The notes under the pieces: model-generated
What the model saw: only the letters and a program-made list of their open reading frames with translations
Databases searched by the model: none
What the model was told of the DNA's origin: nothing
NCBI RefSeq assembly: GCF_002310375.3
Contig: NZ_CP023315.3
Span: 2,604,001 to 2,668,000 of the forward strand
Source: Caulobacter vibrioides
GTDB lineage: Bacteria > Pseudomonadota > Alphaproteobacteria > Caulobacterales > Caulobacteraceae
Length of the DNA stretch: 64,000 nt
Reading direction: 5' to 3'
Shown: positions 53,681-63,690 of the stretch, one piece after another
How the letters are laid out: each line of letters starts with the position of its first letter
How positions within the stretch are numbered: the stretch's first letter is position 1
Made by a program: the position numbers and the translations under genes

Positions 53681-55129
53681 TCACGGGGAGGAGGGCAAGG
53701 TCCCGCTTTCCGCCAAGGCCTTGAACCAGCCGTAGGAGGCCTTCGGAATCCTGCGGCCGCTCGCGGCTTCCATGGTCGTGAGGCCAAATTTCGAGGTGTA
53801 GCCGAGGTCCCACTCGAAATTGTCGATCAGGGTCCACTCGAAGTAACCGCGGATATCGCAGCCCGCCTCGCGGGCGGCCAGCACCGCCTCCAGATGGCGC
53901 CGCAGATACTTAATGCGGAAAATGTCATCCAGAAGCGCTGGCCCGCTGCTGAACGGGTCCGAGCATCCGTTCTCGGTCACCAGCATCTTGGGCGCGCCAT
54001 ACTCGCGACGCACGCGATCCAGAACCTCGAACAGGCCAGACGGATCGATATGGCGCCCGAACGCGTCCTGCTCCGCGCCAGCAGGCGAGTCGGCGGCGGC
54101 GATCTTGCTCGGCGCCGACAGGTCCAGCCGCACATAGGCCGGGGCGTAGTAGTTCACCCCCAGGAAATCGATAGGCTGACGGGTGATCTTCAGGTCGCCG
54201 TCCCGGACAACGCCCTTGAGCGGTTCGTCCATCGCCTTCGGGTAGGTTCCCTTGAACAGCGGGTCGAGCCAGGCGAGGTTCCAGATTTCGTCCAGCCCAT
54301 CGGACGCCAGACGGTTCCAGAACGCCAACGGCCCACCCGCCGGCCGACACGGCTGCAGCGCCATCGTGGTGCCCACTGAAAGGTCGCTGCGCGCCGCCCG
54401 CAGCGCCTGGATCGCCAACCCTTGACCCAGGTTCATGTGGTGCGTGACCGGTCCCAGCAGCGCGGCGTCCTTGAGGCCCGGCGCGTGCTCGCCCAGCACA
54501 TGCCCGAACACGGTGTGGACCGCCGCCTCGTTCAGGATGATGTAATTCTTCAGCCGGTCGCCCATCTTGTCGACCACGGCGCGCGCATAGTCCGCCAGAC
54601 GCAGGGCGGTGTCGCGATTGGCCCAGCCGCCCTTCTCCTGCAAGCCTTGCGGCAGATCCCAGTGAAAGAGTGTGGCGTAGGGCGTGATCCCCTTGGCCAG
54701 CAGGGCGTCGACCAGTCTTGAGTAATGATCCAGCCCGGCCGCATTCACCGCCCCTGCCCCGCTCGGCAGAATCCGGGACCAGCTCATCGAGAAGCGGTAG
54801 GCGCTCAGGCCGGCGCCGGCGATCAGGTCGACATCGTCCTGGTAGCGTCGGTAGCTGTCGGTGGCGTCCGCAGCGGTATCGCCATTCTTGACGTGGCCTG
54901 GAATTCTCTCGAACACGTCCCAGATGCTGGGCCCGCGCCCGTCGGCGGTTTGCGAGCCTTCGGTCTGGAAAGCGGCCGTCGCCACACCCCAGACAAAGTC
55001 CTTCGGAAACTGCCGCCCCTTGGGGGTCAGGTCCGTTTCGCCCGGCCCCTCGCACGCCGATAGCCCCAGAGTCGCGCCGCCCAGGGCCAATGTCCCCAGC
55101 GCGCGTCGGCTGACGCCTGAGCGATCCAT
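53681..55129 (-). CDS. Family GH1 beta-glycosidase with Tat-lipoprotein signal
   Basis: 482 residues. MDRSGVSRRALGTLALGG with lipobox LSAC (Cys26) combines a twin-Arg start and lipidation site. The GH1 barrel has FVWGVATAAFQTEGSQTADGRG, acid/base Glu in YIILNEAAVH (NEA rather than the usual NEP), FLGVNYYAP, and nucleophile Glu in MLVTENGCSDPF, then FEWTLIDNFEWDLGYTSKFGL. It should cleave beta-glucosides or related sugars in the periplasm after folding in the cytoplasm. Downstream of metH-C across a palindrome; transcription with it is uncertain. Confidence 0.9.
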   Translation of the reverse strand: MDRSGVSRRALGTLALGGATLGLSACEGPGETDLTPKGRQFPKDFVWGVATAAFQTEGSQTADGRGPSIWDVFERIPGHVKNGDTAADATDSYRRYQDDVDLIAGAGLSAYRFSMSWSRILPSGAGAVNAAGLDHYSRLVDALLAKGITPYATLFHWDLPQGLQEKGGWANRDTALRLADYARAVVDKMGDRLKNYIILNEAAVHTVFGHVLGEHAPGLKDAALLGPVTHHMNLGQGLAIQALRAARSDLSVGTTMALQPCRPAGGPLAFWNRLASDGLDEIWNLAWLDPLFKGTYPKAMDEPLKGVVRDGDLKITRQPIDFLGVNYYAPAYVRLDLSAPSKIAAADSPAGAEQDAFGRHIDPSGLFEVLDRVRREYGAPKMLVTENGCSDPFSSGPALLDDIFRIKYLRRHLEAVLAAREAGCDIRGYFEWTLIDNFEWDLGYTSKFGLTTMEAASGRRIPKASYGWFKALAESGTLPSSP

Positions 55130-55187
55130 GTCGTCCCCTCCCGTTACGCCTTGGGAGGAGGATGCGTTGGGATATCGCGGTTCGCAA

Positions 55188-55303
55188 TCCTTCCCCTAGC
55201 GGGGGAGGTGTCGGCTCGAAGAGACGACGGAGGGGGAAGAGGCAAGCTGAGCAGGACTCCCCCCTCCGGCCTTCGGCCGCCTCCCCCACGGGGGGAGGAT
55301 TTT
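55188..55303. repeat. Palindromic repeat, CCTCCCC/GGGGAGG family
   Basis: CTTCCCCTAGCGGGGGAGGTGTCGG near the left, GGCCTTCGGCC and CCTCCCCCACGGGGGGAGG on the right, with further ACGACGGAGGGGG inside. It fills the junction between metH-C and the GH1 gene. Confidence 0.75.
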
Positions 55304-55309
55304 CTGTCC

Positions 55310-57997
<2,688 letters not shown>

Positions 57998-58020
57998 TTC
58001 AGGATCCAATAGCAGTCATC

Positions 58021-58167
58021 CCTTCTCCCCTTGCGGGAGAAGGTGGCCCGCGAAGCGGGTCGGATGAGGGGTTGAAGAACGTCGCCGCCGCGAGACAGCG
58101 GTTGAAGGGCCAGCGAGACCCCTCATCCGTCGCCTTCGGCGACACCTTCTCCCGCAAGGGGAGAAGG
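58021..58167. repeat. Palindromic repeat at the metH split point
   Basis: Perfect 25-bp inverted arms at 58021-58045 and 58143-58167; each starts or ends CCTTCTCCC/GGGAGAAGG. Inner arms GGATGAGGGGT and ACCCCTCATCC also pair. It fills the gap between the two metH genes and lies where a single-chain MetH has its linker. Confidence 0.9.
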
Positions 58168-58186
58168 AGAATTGAAGTCACAGACA

Positions 58187-59263
58187 CTAAGCCAACTCGA
58201 ACGGTTCAAGCCCCGCCAGGCGCATGGCCTTGGGGCGCTCGGGGATCTGGCGCGGCGTCACGCCGCGTACTTCGTCGGCGACGTGGCGGATGTGGTCCGG
58301 CGTCGTGCCGCAGCAGCCGCCCAGGATGTTGACCAGGCCGTCCTTGGCCCATTCGTGCAGAGCGTGGCCGGTCTCGTGCGGCTCCTCGTCGTACTGGCCC
58401 ATGGCGTTGGGCAGGCCGGCGTTCGGATAGGCCGCGACCAGGGTGTCGGCGATACGGGCCATCTCGGCGATGTGCGGGCGCATCAAGTCCGCGCCCAGGG
58501 CGCAGTTGAAGCCCACCGCGAATGGCTTGGCGTGCTTGACGCTGTTCCAGAAGGCTTCGGCCGTCTGGCCCGACAGGGTGCGACCCGAGCGGTCGGTGAT
58601 GGTGCCGCTGATCCAGATCGGCAGCTCCTCGTGGCCCTCGTCGCGCCAGTCCAGGATCGCCTTGATGGCGGCCTTGCAGTTCAGGGTGTCGGTGATCGTC
58701 TCGATCAGGAAGAGGTCGACCCCGCCCTGGTAGAGGGCGTCCACCTGCTGGCGATAGGCCGCGTAGACCTGGTCGAAGGTCACCTTGCGCGCGCCCGGAT
58801 CGTTCACGTCCGACGACATCGACAGCATGACGTTCAGCGGCCCCATCGAGCCAGCGATGAACTTCGGGCGGTCGGGATTCTGCGCGTTCCAGCGGTCGGC
58901 CACCGAGCGGCCGATCTTGGCGCCTTCCAGGTTGATGTCCCAGACATCCTGTTCACCCAGGTGATAGTCGGCCTGGGCGATGGTGGTGCCCGAGAAGGTG
59001 TTGGTCTCGGAGATATCGGCGCCGGCGCTGAAATAGGCGTCGTGCAGCTCGGCCACGAGATCGGGCCGCGTCAGGCAAAGGATGTCGTTGTTGCCCTTCA
59101 TCTGGCCGTTGTAGGCGGCGAAGCGTTCGGCGCGGTAGTCAGCCTCGGTCAGGCCCTTCTTCTGGAACATCACGCCCCAGGAGCCGTCGAGAATGAGAAT
59201 GCGCTCCTTGGCGGCGGCCTTCAGGGCGGCGACGCGGTTGGAACGGATCGTGAGATCGGTCAT
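58187..59263 (-). CDS. metH: Methionine synthase, N-terminal polypeptide (homocysteine S-methyltransferase domain)
   Basis: 358 residues. RILILDGSWGVMFQKKGLTEADYR, ETNTFSGTTIAQADY, and the zinc ligands in VGFNCALGAD and NILGGCCGTTPDHI define a homocysteine-methyltransferase domain. The final RPKAMRLAGLEPFELA equals the linker that leads straight into the folate domain in one-chain MetH. ATG 59263 has CCGGAG eight bases upstream; a longer frame gives MRPGVPP and lacks a ribosome site. Confidence 0.95.
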   Translation of the reverse strand: MTDLTIRSNRVAALKAAAKERILILDGSWGVMFQKKGLTEADYRAERFAAYNGQMKGNNDILCLTRPDLVAELHDAYFSAGADISETNTFSGTTIAQADYHLGEQDVWDINLEGAKIGRSVADRWNAQNPDRPKFIAGSMGPLNVMLSMSSDVNDPGARKVTFDQVYAAYRQQVDALYQGGVDLFLIETITDTLNCKAAIKAILDWRDEGHEELPIWISGTITDRSGRTLSGQTAEAFWNSVKHAKPFAVGFNCALGADLMRPHIAEMARIADTLVAAYPNAGLPNAMGQYDEEPHETGHALHEWAKDGLVNILGGCCGTTPDHIRHVADEVRGVTPRQIPERPKAMRLAGLEPFELA

Positions 59264-59284
59264 GGGCGGAACTCCGGGGCGCAA

Positions 59285-59418
59285 GCGCCCCCTCCGTCAC
59301 GCTGCGTATTCGCAGCGCGCCACCTCCACCGCTGGGCGGGTGAGGAGGAAGTTGCAGCATCCTCCCCCGTGTAACGGGGGAGGTGGATCGGCGCGTCGCG
59401 ACGAGACGGAGGGGGCGC
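59285..59418. repeat. Palindromic repeat, GCGCCCCCTCCG family, copy 1
   Basis: Arms GCGCCCCCTCCGTC (59285-59298) and GACGGAGGGGGCGC (59405-59418). The core shares GGGTGAGGAGGAA, CATCCTC and GGGGGAGGTGGATCGGCGCG with copy 2 at 60279. Sits between the metallo-beta-lactamase and metH-N genes. Confidence 0.92.
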
Positions 59419-59420
59419 TC

Positions 59421-60278
59421 TCATCGCGCCCCCCCCGCGGCCTGCTGGCGCGCGAGCTCCTTGTTGAAGGCGGCTTCGGAAGCGTCGACGAACCGGGCAA
59501 GCTCGCCTGGGTCGACAAAGGCGTTGGGATCGCCGCGCAGCTGCTTCTGGCGCTTGGCCAGCAGGTTGCCCTGCTCTTCGTGGGCGGGCAGCATCACGTC
59601 GGTGGGGATGGCGCGCAGCTTGGCGAAGCTGGCGCGATAGTCGACGACGATGGTCCGGTGGGTCTTGTTGCCCACGAGCACGTTACCAGCGACCGATAGC
59701 GAGCACGGGAAGGTCACGTTCAGCGGTCGCCCCTTCTCGACCACCGCTGTCGTCCAGCTGGTGCAGCCGATGGTGTGGCCGGGCGTCAGGTGGGACACCA
59801 TGGCGATCTCGCCCAGTTTCAGCTTGGTCTGGTCGCCAAAGCTCCTGTCGGGCTTGGCCGCCGGCATCGGCGTTGGGCCATAGATGTTGTCGCCGATGTG
59901 GTGGCCCGCCGCCATGGCCGGCGCGTCGCCGCGCGAGATCCACAGCTTGGCGCCCGTATCGGCCTTCAACTGCGCCAGACCGCCCGCGTGGTCGTAGTGG
60001 GCATGGGTGTTGATCAGGATCTTCACATCGGCCAGCTGGAAGCCCAGCGCCGTGATGTTGCGCTCGACCAGCTTGCCCGTCTCGGCGTTGGGGCCGCCGT
60101 CCAGCAGCACATGCCCCGCCGACGAGGTGATCAGCCAGGACGAGATGCCCTCGGTCCCGACGTAGTAGATGTTACCGACCACGCGATAGGGCTTGGTCGG
60201 CTTGGTCCAGTTGGCCGGCATCTCGTCGGCGTGGGCCGCCGGGGCCAGGGCGAAAAACAGCGCCGCCAGAGCGGCCAC
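59421..60278 (-). CDS. Subclass B3 metallo-beta-lactamase, CAU-1/Mbl1b-like
   Basis: 285 residues if started at GTG 60278, which has GGAGG seven bases upstream and yields a 17-residue signal (AALAALFFALAPAAHA). Zn1/Zn2 ligands HAHYDH (His92, His94, Asp96, His97), His168 in LTPGHT and His233 in LPAHEE are the B3 set. B3 enzymes hydrolyse most beta-lactams in the periplasm; CAU-1 is known from C. crescentus. An ATG at 60425, overlapping the metF stop, would instead translate 49 residues of palindromic repeat before the signal peptide, which I consider unlikely. Confidence 0.88.
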   Translation of the reverse strand: MAALAALFFALAPAAHADEMPANWTKPTKPYRVVGNIYYVGTEGISSWLITSSAGHVLLDGGPNAETGKLVERNITALGFQLADVKILINTHAHYDHAGGLAQLKADTGAKLWISRGDAPAMAAGHHIGDNIYGPTPMPAAKPDRSFGDQTKLKLGEIAMVSHLTPGHTIGCTSWTTAVVEKGRPLNVTFPCSLSVAGNVLVGNKTHRTIVVDYRASFAKLRAIPTDVMLPAHEEQGNLLAKRQKQLRGDPNAFVDPGELARFVDASEAAFNKELARQQAAGGAR

Positions 60279-60414
60279 AGCGCCCCCTCCGACACGATGC
60301 TTCGCATCGCGCCACCTCCCCCGCTTTGCGGGTGAGGAGGAAGATAGCGCATCCTCACCCGTGCAACGGGGGAGGTGGATCGGCGCGGATACGCGACGAG
60401 ACGGAGGGGGCGCT
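60279..60414. repeat. Palindromic repeat, GCGCCCCCTCCG family, copy 2
   Basis: Arms AGCGCCCCCTCCG (60279-60291) and CGGAGGGGGCGCT (60402-60414). It occupies the whole metF/beta-lactamase junction, and its left arm, read on the minus strand, is the Shine-Dalgarno of the beta-lactamase gene. Confidence 0.92.
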
Positions 60415-60421
60415 AGCGGCG

Positions 60422-61366
60422 TCATGCGGCGACCTCCGACGCGGCGGGCGAGACCTCGCGCACGCCCAGCACCCGGCAGATGGCGTAGACCAGATCGGCC
60501 CGGTTCAGGGTGTAGAAGTGGAAGTCCTCGAAACCCTGCTCCTGCAGCTTGGCGCACATCTCGGCGGCCACCGAACAGGCGATCAAGCGGCGGGTCTCGG
60601 CGTCGTGCTCCAGGCCGTCGAACAGGTTGCCCAGCCAGGACGGGATCGCCGTCTGGCAGGCGGCGGCCATCTTCTTCAGACCGACGAAGTTGGTGACCGG
60701 CATGATGCCCGGCACGATGGGAATGGTGATGCCCGCCGCGCGCACCTTGTCGACGAAGCGCAGGAACGCGTCGAGGTCGAAGAAGAACTGGCTGATGCCC
60801 AGGGTCGCGCCGGCGTCGACCTTCTGCTTCAAGACGTCGATGTCGTGCTCCAGCGAGGGGCTCTCGGGATGCTTCTCGGGATAGACCCCGACCAGCACCT
60901 CGAACGGCGCGATCGCGCGCACGGCCTTGGTCAGCTCGGTGGCGTTGGCGTAGCCGTCGGCGCGCGGCACATAGACCCCGCCGATGCCGCCCTCGCCGGG
61001 CGGCGGATCGCCCCGCAGCGAGACGATGTGGCGGACCCCGGTCTCCCAGTATTCGCGGATGACCTCATCGACCTCGTCGCGGCTGGCGCCGACGCAGGTC
61101 AGGTGCGCCGCCGGCTTGAGGCTGGTCTCGTCCAGGATGCGCTTGACGGTGCGGTGCGTGCGCTCGCGCGTGGAGCCGCCCGCGCCATAGGTCACGGACA
61201 CAAACGCGGGATCCAGCGGGGCCAGGCGCGTGATCGCCGCCCACAGGCTTTCCTCCATCTGCGGCGTCTTGGGCGGGAAGAACTCGAACGACACGCGGGG
61301 ACGGCCGGTCCGCTCGCCGGCGCGCGCCACGGGGCCAATCACCCGACGGGTAGGCGGAAGGGTCAT
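60422..61366 (-). CDS. metF: Methylenetetrahydrofolate reductase
   Basis: 314 residues, an (alpha/beta)8 flavoprotein. RVSFEFFPPKTPQMEESLW, FVSVTYGAGGSTRERTHRTV, HLTCVGASRDEV, LRGDPP and QFFFDLDAFLRFVDKVRAAGI are canonical. It makes the 5-methyl-THF used by MetH. ATG overlaps the sahR-like stop (ATGA), so the pair is translationally coupled. The N-terminus is about 15 residues longer than E. coli MetF. Confidence 0.96.
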   Translation of the reverse strand: MTLPPTRRVIGPVARAGERTGRPRVSFEFFPPKTPQMEESLWAAITRLAPLDPAFVSVTYGAGGSTRERTHRTVKRILDETSLKPAAHLTCVGASRDEVDEVIREYWETGVRHIVSLRGDPPPGEGGIGGVYVPRADGYANATELTKAVRAIAPFEVLVGVYPEKHPESPSLEHDIDVLKQKVDAGATLGISQFFFDLDAFLRFVDKVRAAGITIPIVPGIMPVTNFVGLKKMAAACQTAIPSWLGNLFDGLEHDAETRRLIACSVAAEMCAKLQEQGFEDFHFYTLNRADLVYAICRVLGVREVSPAASEVAA

Positions 61367-62340
61367 GCGGCGCTCCTTTCGAGGGATGCCTTGCTGGGAC
61401 GGCGTGCGGTCCAGATCTTGACGGTCAGCCCCTCGGCCGTCGCCGGCGGCAGGGCGATATTGCTTTCCAGCGAAAGGCCCGCGACCTGTAGCCAGGCGAC
61501 GATCTCGGCGTCGTCAAAGCCCAGCCGGCGGTGCTGGTGAACCTCGCGCAGGAACTCGTGATCATGCGGCGCGAAGTCGGCGATCAGCAGCAGCCCGCCC
61601 GGCGTCACCAGACGCGCGGCCTCAGCCACCGCCGTGGCGGGATCGGTCAGATAGTGCAGCACCTGGTGCACAGTGACGAGATCGGCGCAGCCGCCCGGCA
61701 AGCCGGTGCGGAAGATGTCGCCGTGGCGCAGCTCGCACGCGACCAGGCCCGCCTTGGCCACCTCGTCACGGGCGATGTTCAGCATCTGCTGCGACAGATC
61801 CAGACCCAGCGCGTTGGCGGCGCGCTTGCCCAGCAGGGTCAGCATGCGCCCCGCGCCGGCGCCCAGGTCGACCATCTCGTCGAAGGGACCTTCGCCGGTG
61901 GCCCGCAGGATCGCCGCCTCGACCTCGGCCTCGTCGACATAGAGCGAGCGGATCTCGTTCCAGCGCGCGGCGTTGCGGGCGAAATAGGCCTGGGCGTCGG
62001 TCGAGCGCTCGGCCCGCACGGCCGTCAGCTTGTCGGCGTCAGCCTGGATCGTCTCGTCGCCCTCGTCGATCAGGTCCAGCGCCTGCTCGACCAGCAAACG
62101 GCCTGGCGACTTGGCGGCCAGGCGATAGAACACCCAGGCGCCGTCCGGGAAGCGTTCCACAAGGCCGGCCTCGGCCAGCAGCTTCAGGTGGCGCGACACG
62201 CGCGGCTGGCTCTGGTCGAGGATCCGGCACAGCTCCAGAACCGACAGCTCCTCGGCCGCCAGCAACGCCAAAAGCCGCAGGCGCGTGGACTCGCCGGCGG
62301 CGCGCAGCACCTCGACAACCTGTTCGGCGGTAAGCTTCAT
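61363..62340 (-). CDS. ArsR-type regulator fused to SAM-dependent methyltransferase domain (SahR-like)
   Basis: 325 residues. N-terminal winged helix (about 1-85: VLRAAGESTRLRLLALLAAEELSVLELCRILDQSQPRVSRHLKLL), then a class I methyltransferase domain (about 115-310: MVDLGAGAGRMLTLLGKRAANALGLDLS, VHQVLHYLTDPATAVAEAARLVTPGGLLLIADF). This fusion, heading metF-metH, matches SahR, the S-adenosylhomocysteine-responsive repressor of SAM-cycle genes described in proteobacteria. A perfect palindrome ends 2 bases from its ATG. No Shine-Dalgarno is present, so it may be leaderless. Confidence 0.87.
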   Translation of the reverse strand: MKLTAEQVVEVLRAAGESTRLRLLALLAAEELSVLELCRILDQSQPRVSRHLKLLAEAGLVERFPDGAWVFYRLAAKSPGRLLVEQALDLIDEGDETIQADADKLTAVRAERSTDAQAYFARNAARWNEIRSLYVDEAEVEAAILRATGEGPFDEMVDLGAGAGRMLTLLGKRAANALGLDLSQQMLNIARDEVAKAGLVACELRHGDIFRTGLPGGCADLVTVHQVLHYLTDPATAVAEAARLVTPGGLLLIADFAPHDHEFLREVHQHRRLGFDDAEIVAWLQVAGLSLESNIALPPATAEGLTVKIWTARRPSKASLERSAA

Positions 62341-62342
62341 AG

Positions 62343-62366
62343 GGATATAAAGATATCTTTATATCC
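62343..62366 (-). promoter_or_regulatory. Probable SahR-type operator
   Basis: Perfect 24-bp palindrome; each half is GGATATAAAGAT / ATCTTTATATCC. It starts 2 bases upstream of the sahR-like ATG. Expected to bind the ArsR-like domain and repress the met operon. The central AAAGATATCTTT agrees with my memory of the SahR motif. Confidence 0.85.
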
Positions 62367-62383
62367 GATTTGGCAAGAGAAAC

Positions 62384-62761
62384 TTATGTCTCGGAGTCGC
62401 CTTTCAGGGGCTCCCAAAGCTCAATCTTCACCCCGGCGGGGTCCATGAGCCAGGCGAACCGGCCCATGCCGTCTTCGTCCTGACGCCCCACGGGCTCGAC
62501 GCCCTCGGCGGCCGCCTTGGCCAGGACGCCATCCATATCATCGACAATGAAATTGATCATGAACGGCGCGGTCGACGGCGCGAAGTATTGGGTGTCGGCG
62601 GCGAAGGGCGACCAGGTCGTCGAGGTTGACCTGGGATGCTCGAACATCGCCCCGCCCCAGTCATGGATCTCAAAGCCTAACACACGCGCGTACCAGTCGC
62701 GGACAGCCTTGGGATTCTCGGCCTTGTAGAAGACACCGCCTACGCCCAGCACCTTGGCCAT
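62384..62761 (-). CDS. VOC (glyoxalase/dioxygenase-fold) protein
   Basis: 125 residues. Two betaalphabetabetabeta modules: VGGVFYKAENPKAVRDWYARVLGFEIHDWGGAMFEH and INFIVDDMDGVLAKAAAEGVEPVG, DGMGRFAWLMDPAGVKIELWEP (Glu ligand). Metal and substrate unknown. ATG is 1 base from the HxlR-gene stop, same operon. Confidence 0.87.
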   Translation of the reverse strand: MAKVLGVGGVFYKAENPKAVRDWYARVLGFEIHDWGGAMFEHPRSTSTTWSPFAADTQYFAPSTAPFMINFIVDDMDGVLAKAAAEGVEPVGRQDEDGMGRFAWLMDPAGVKIELWEPLKGDSET

Positions 62762-62762
62762 G

Positions 62763-63116
62763 TCACGTCTCCAGCGCGTTCGCCCAATCCTCGGACCACC
62801 TTAGCAGAGGCCAAAGCGCGACGATCAAGTCTCCGCCGCGGGGGCTCAGGCGATAGCCGCCCTCCGCCGCGACGATGTCGGCCGCGCGCAGTTCGGTCAG
62901 GCGCGTGTTCAGCGTGCCGGGCGGCAGTTCGGCCGCGGCCTGGAGCGCCCGAAAGGTCAGCACCCTCCCTTCGCGAAGCTCCCAGACGATCCGCAAGGCG
63001 CCGCGACGCCCCAGCAGATCAAGAGCCGCCATGATCGGCCTGCCGGTGTCCGACCCGCGAACGGCCCCGCCCGGAAGGGGCGCTTCATTTTTTGTAGCGT
63101 TTTCGCGATCCTGCAT
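62763..63116 (-). CDS. HxlR-family winged-helix regulator
   Basis: 117 residues. IMAALDLLGRRGALRIVWELREGRVLTFRALQAAAELPPGTLNTRLTELRAADIV is the HxlR fold (blocks RRGALRIVWEL, LNTRLTEL), then GGYRLSPRGGDLIVALWPL. It is divergent from the carboxymuconolactone decarboxylase-like gene across a 31-base gap with a palindrome. Confidence 0.86.
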   Translation of the reverse strand: MQDRENATKNEAPLPGGAVRGSDTGRPIMAALDLLGRRGALRIVWELREGRVLTFRALQAAAELPPGTLNTRLTELRAADIVAAEGGYRLSPRGGDLIVALWPLLRWSEDWANALET

Positions 63117-63118
63117 GA

Positions 63119-63131
63119 TACAAATTTTGTA
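63119..63131. promoter_or_regulatory. Probable HxlR operator in divergent promoter
   Basis: TACAAA-T-TTTGTA, a perfect 13-base palindrome located between the two divergent starts (3 bases from the HxlR ATG, 16 from the other). A further TTTGTAGC occurs at about 63090, possibly a second half-site. Confidence 0.7.
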
Positions 63132-63147
63132 GCATGGAGGATTTCAG

Positions 63148-63690
63148 ATGTCGCCCAGGATCGATCCCGCAAAACCGCCCTACCCGCCCGCCATCGCCAA
63201 GATGCTGGAACGCCTGAAGACGCCGGGCGAGGAACCGCTGTCGCTATTCCGGACCCTGGCCCGCGACGAGCGGCTCTTCGCGCGCTTCACCGGCGGCGGC
63301 CTGCTGGACCCGGGCCACCTGTCGCTGCGAGACCGTGAAATCGTCATCCACCGCATCTGCGCGCTCAACGGCTGCGGCTACGAGTGGGGCGTCCACGCGG
63401 CGATCTTCGCCCCGGCGGCGGGGCTGGACGCCGAACGCCTCGCCGCAACCCTCGCCCCCGGGATCGCCGACTGCTGGAGCGCGGGCGAGGCGTTACTGAT
63501 CGCCTTTTGCGACGCGGTGAATACGCGGGCCGACATCAACGACACGCTCTGGGCCCGCATCGCCGAAGCCTACAGCGCAGAAGCCCGGATCGAGCTGATG
63601 ATGCTGGCGGGCTTCTATCGGACCGTCAGCCTGCTGGCGAACGGCCTCAGGCTAGAGCCCGAGGCGTTCGCCGTTCCATTTCCGGCCTAA
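63148..63690 (+). CDS. Carboxymuconolactone decarboxylase (AhpD-like fold) family protein
   Basis: 180 residues, all-helical. LLDPGHLSLRDREIVIHRICALNGCGYEWGVHAAIFAPAAGLD is the CMD domain. The AhpD-type CxxC pair is incomplete: one Cys in NGCGYEWGVH, so this is the decarboxylase/peroxidase-like form rather than a disulfide reductase. Its promoter is shared with the HxlR regulator, its probable controller. ATG preceded by GGAGG. Confidence 0.87.
   Translation: MSPRIDPAKPPYPPAIAKMLERLKTPGEEPLSLFRTLARDERLFARFTGGGLLDPGHLSLRDREIVIHRICALNGCGYEWGVHAAIFAPAAGLDAERLAATLAPGIADCWSAGEALLIAFCDAVNTRADINDTLWARIAEAYSAEARIELMMLAGFYRTVSLLANGLRLEPEAFAVPFPA

Noticed and set aside
58172-59374. 400-codon frame antisense to metH-N and running through a repeat
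   Set aside because: Shadow frame; the homocysteine-methyltransferase domain with its zinc ligands lies on the minus strand.
59421-60278. Glyoxalase II or other general MBL-fold hydrolase instead of beta-lactamase
   Set aside because: Ligand spacing HAHYDH, LTPGHT and LPAHEE plus signal peptide and close similarity to remembered CAU-1 favour subclass B3, though activity is not proven.
60279-60557. N-terminal extension of the metallo-beta-lactamase from 60425 or 60557
   Set aside because: The extension is translated repeat DNA or antisense of metF ahead of a normal signal peptide; GTG 60278 has a better ribosome site.
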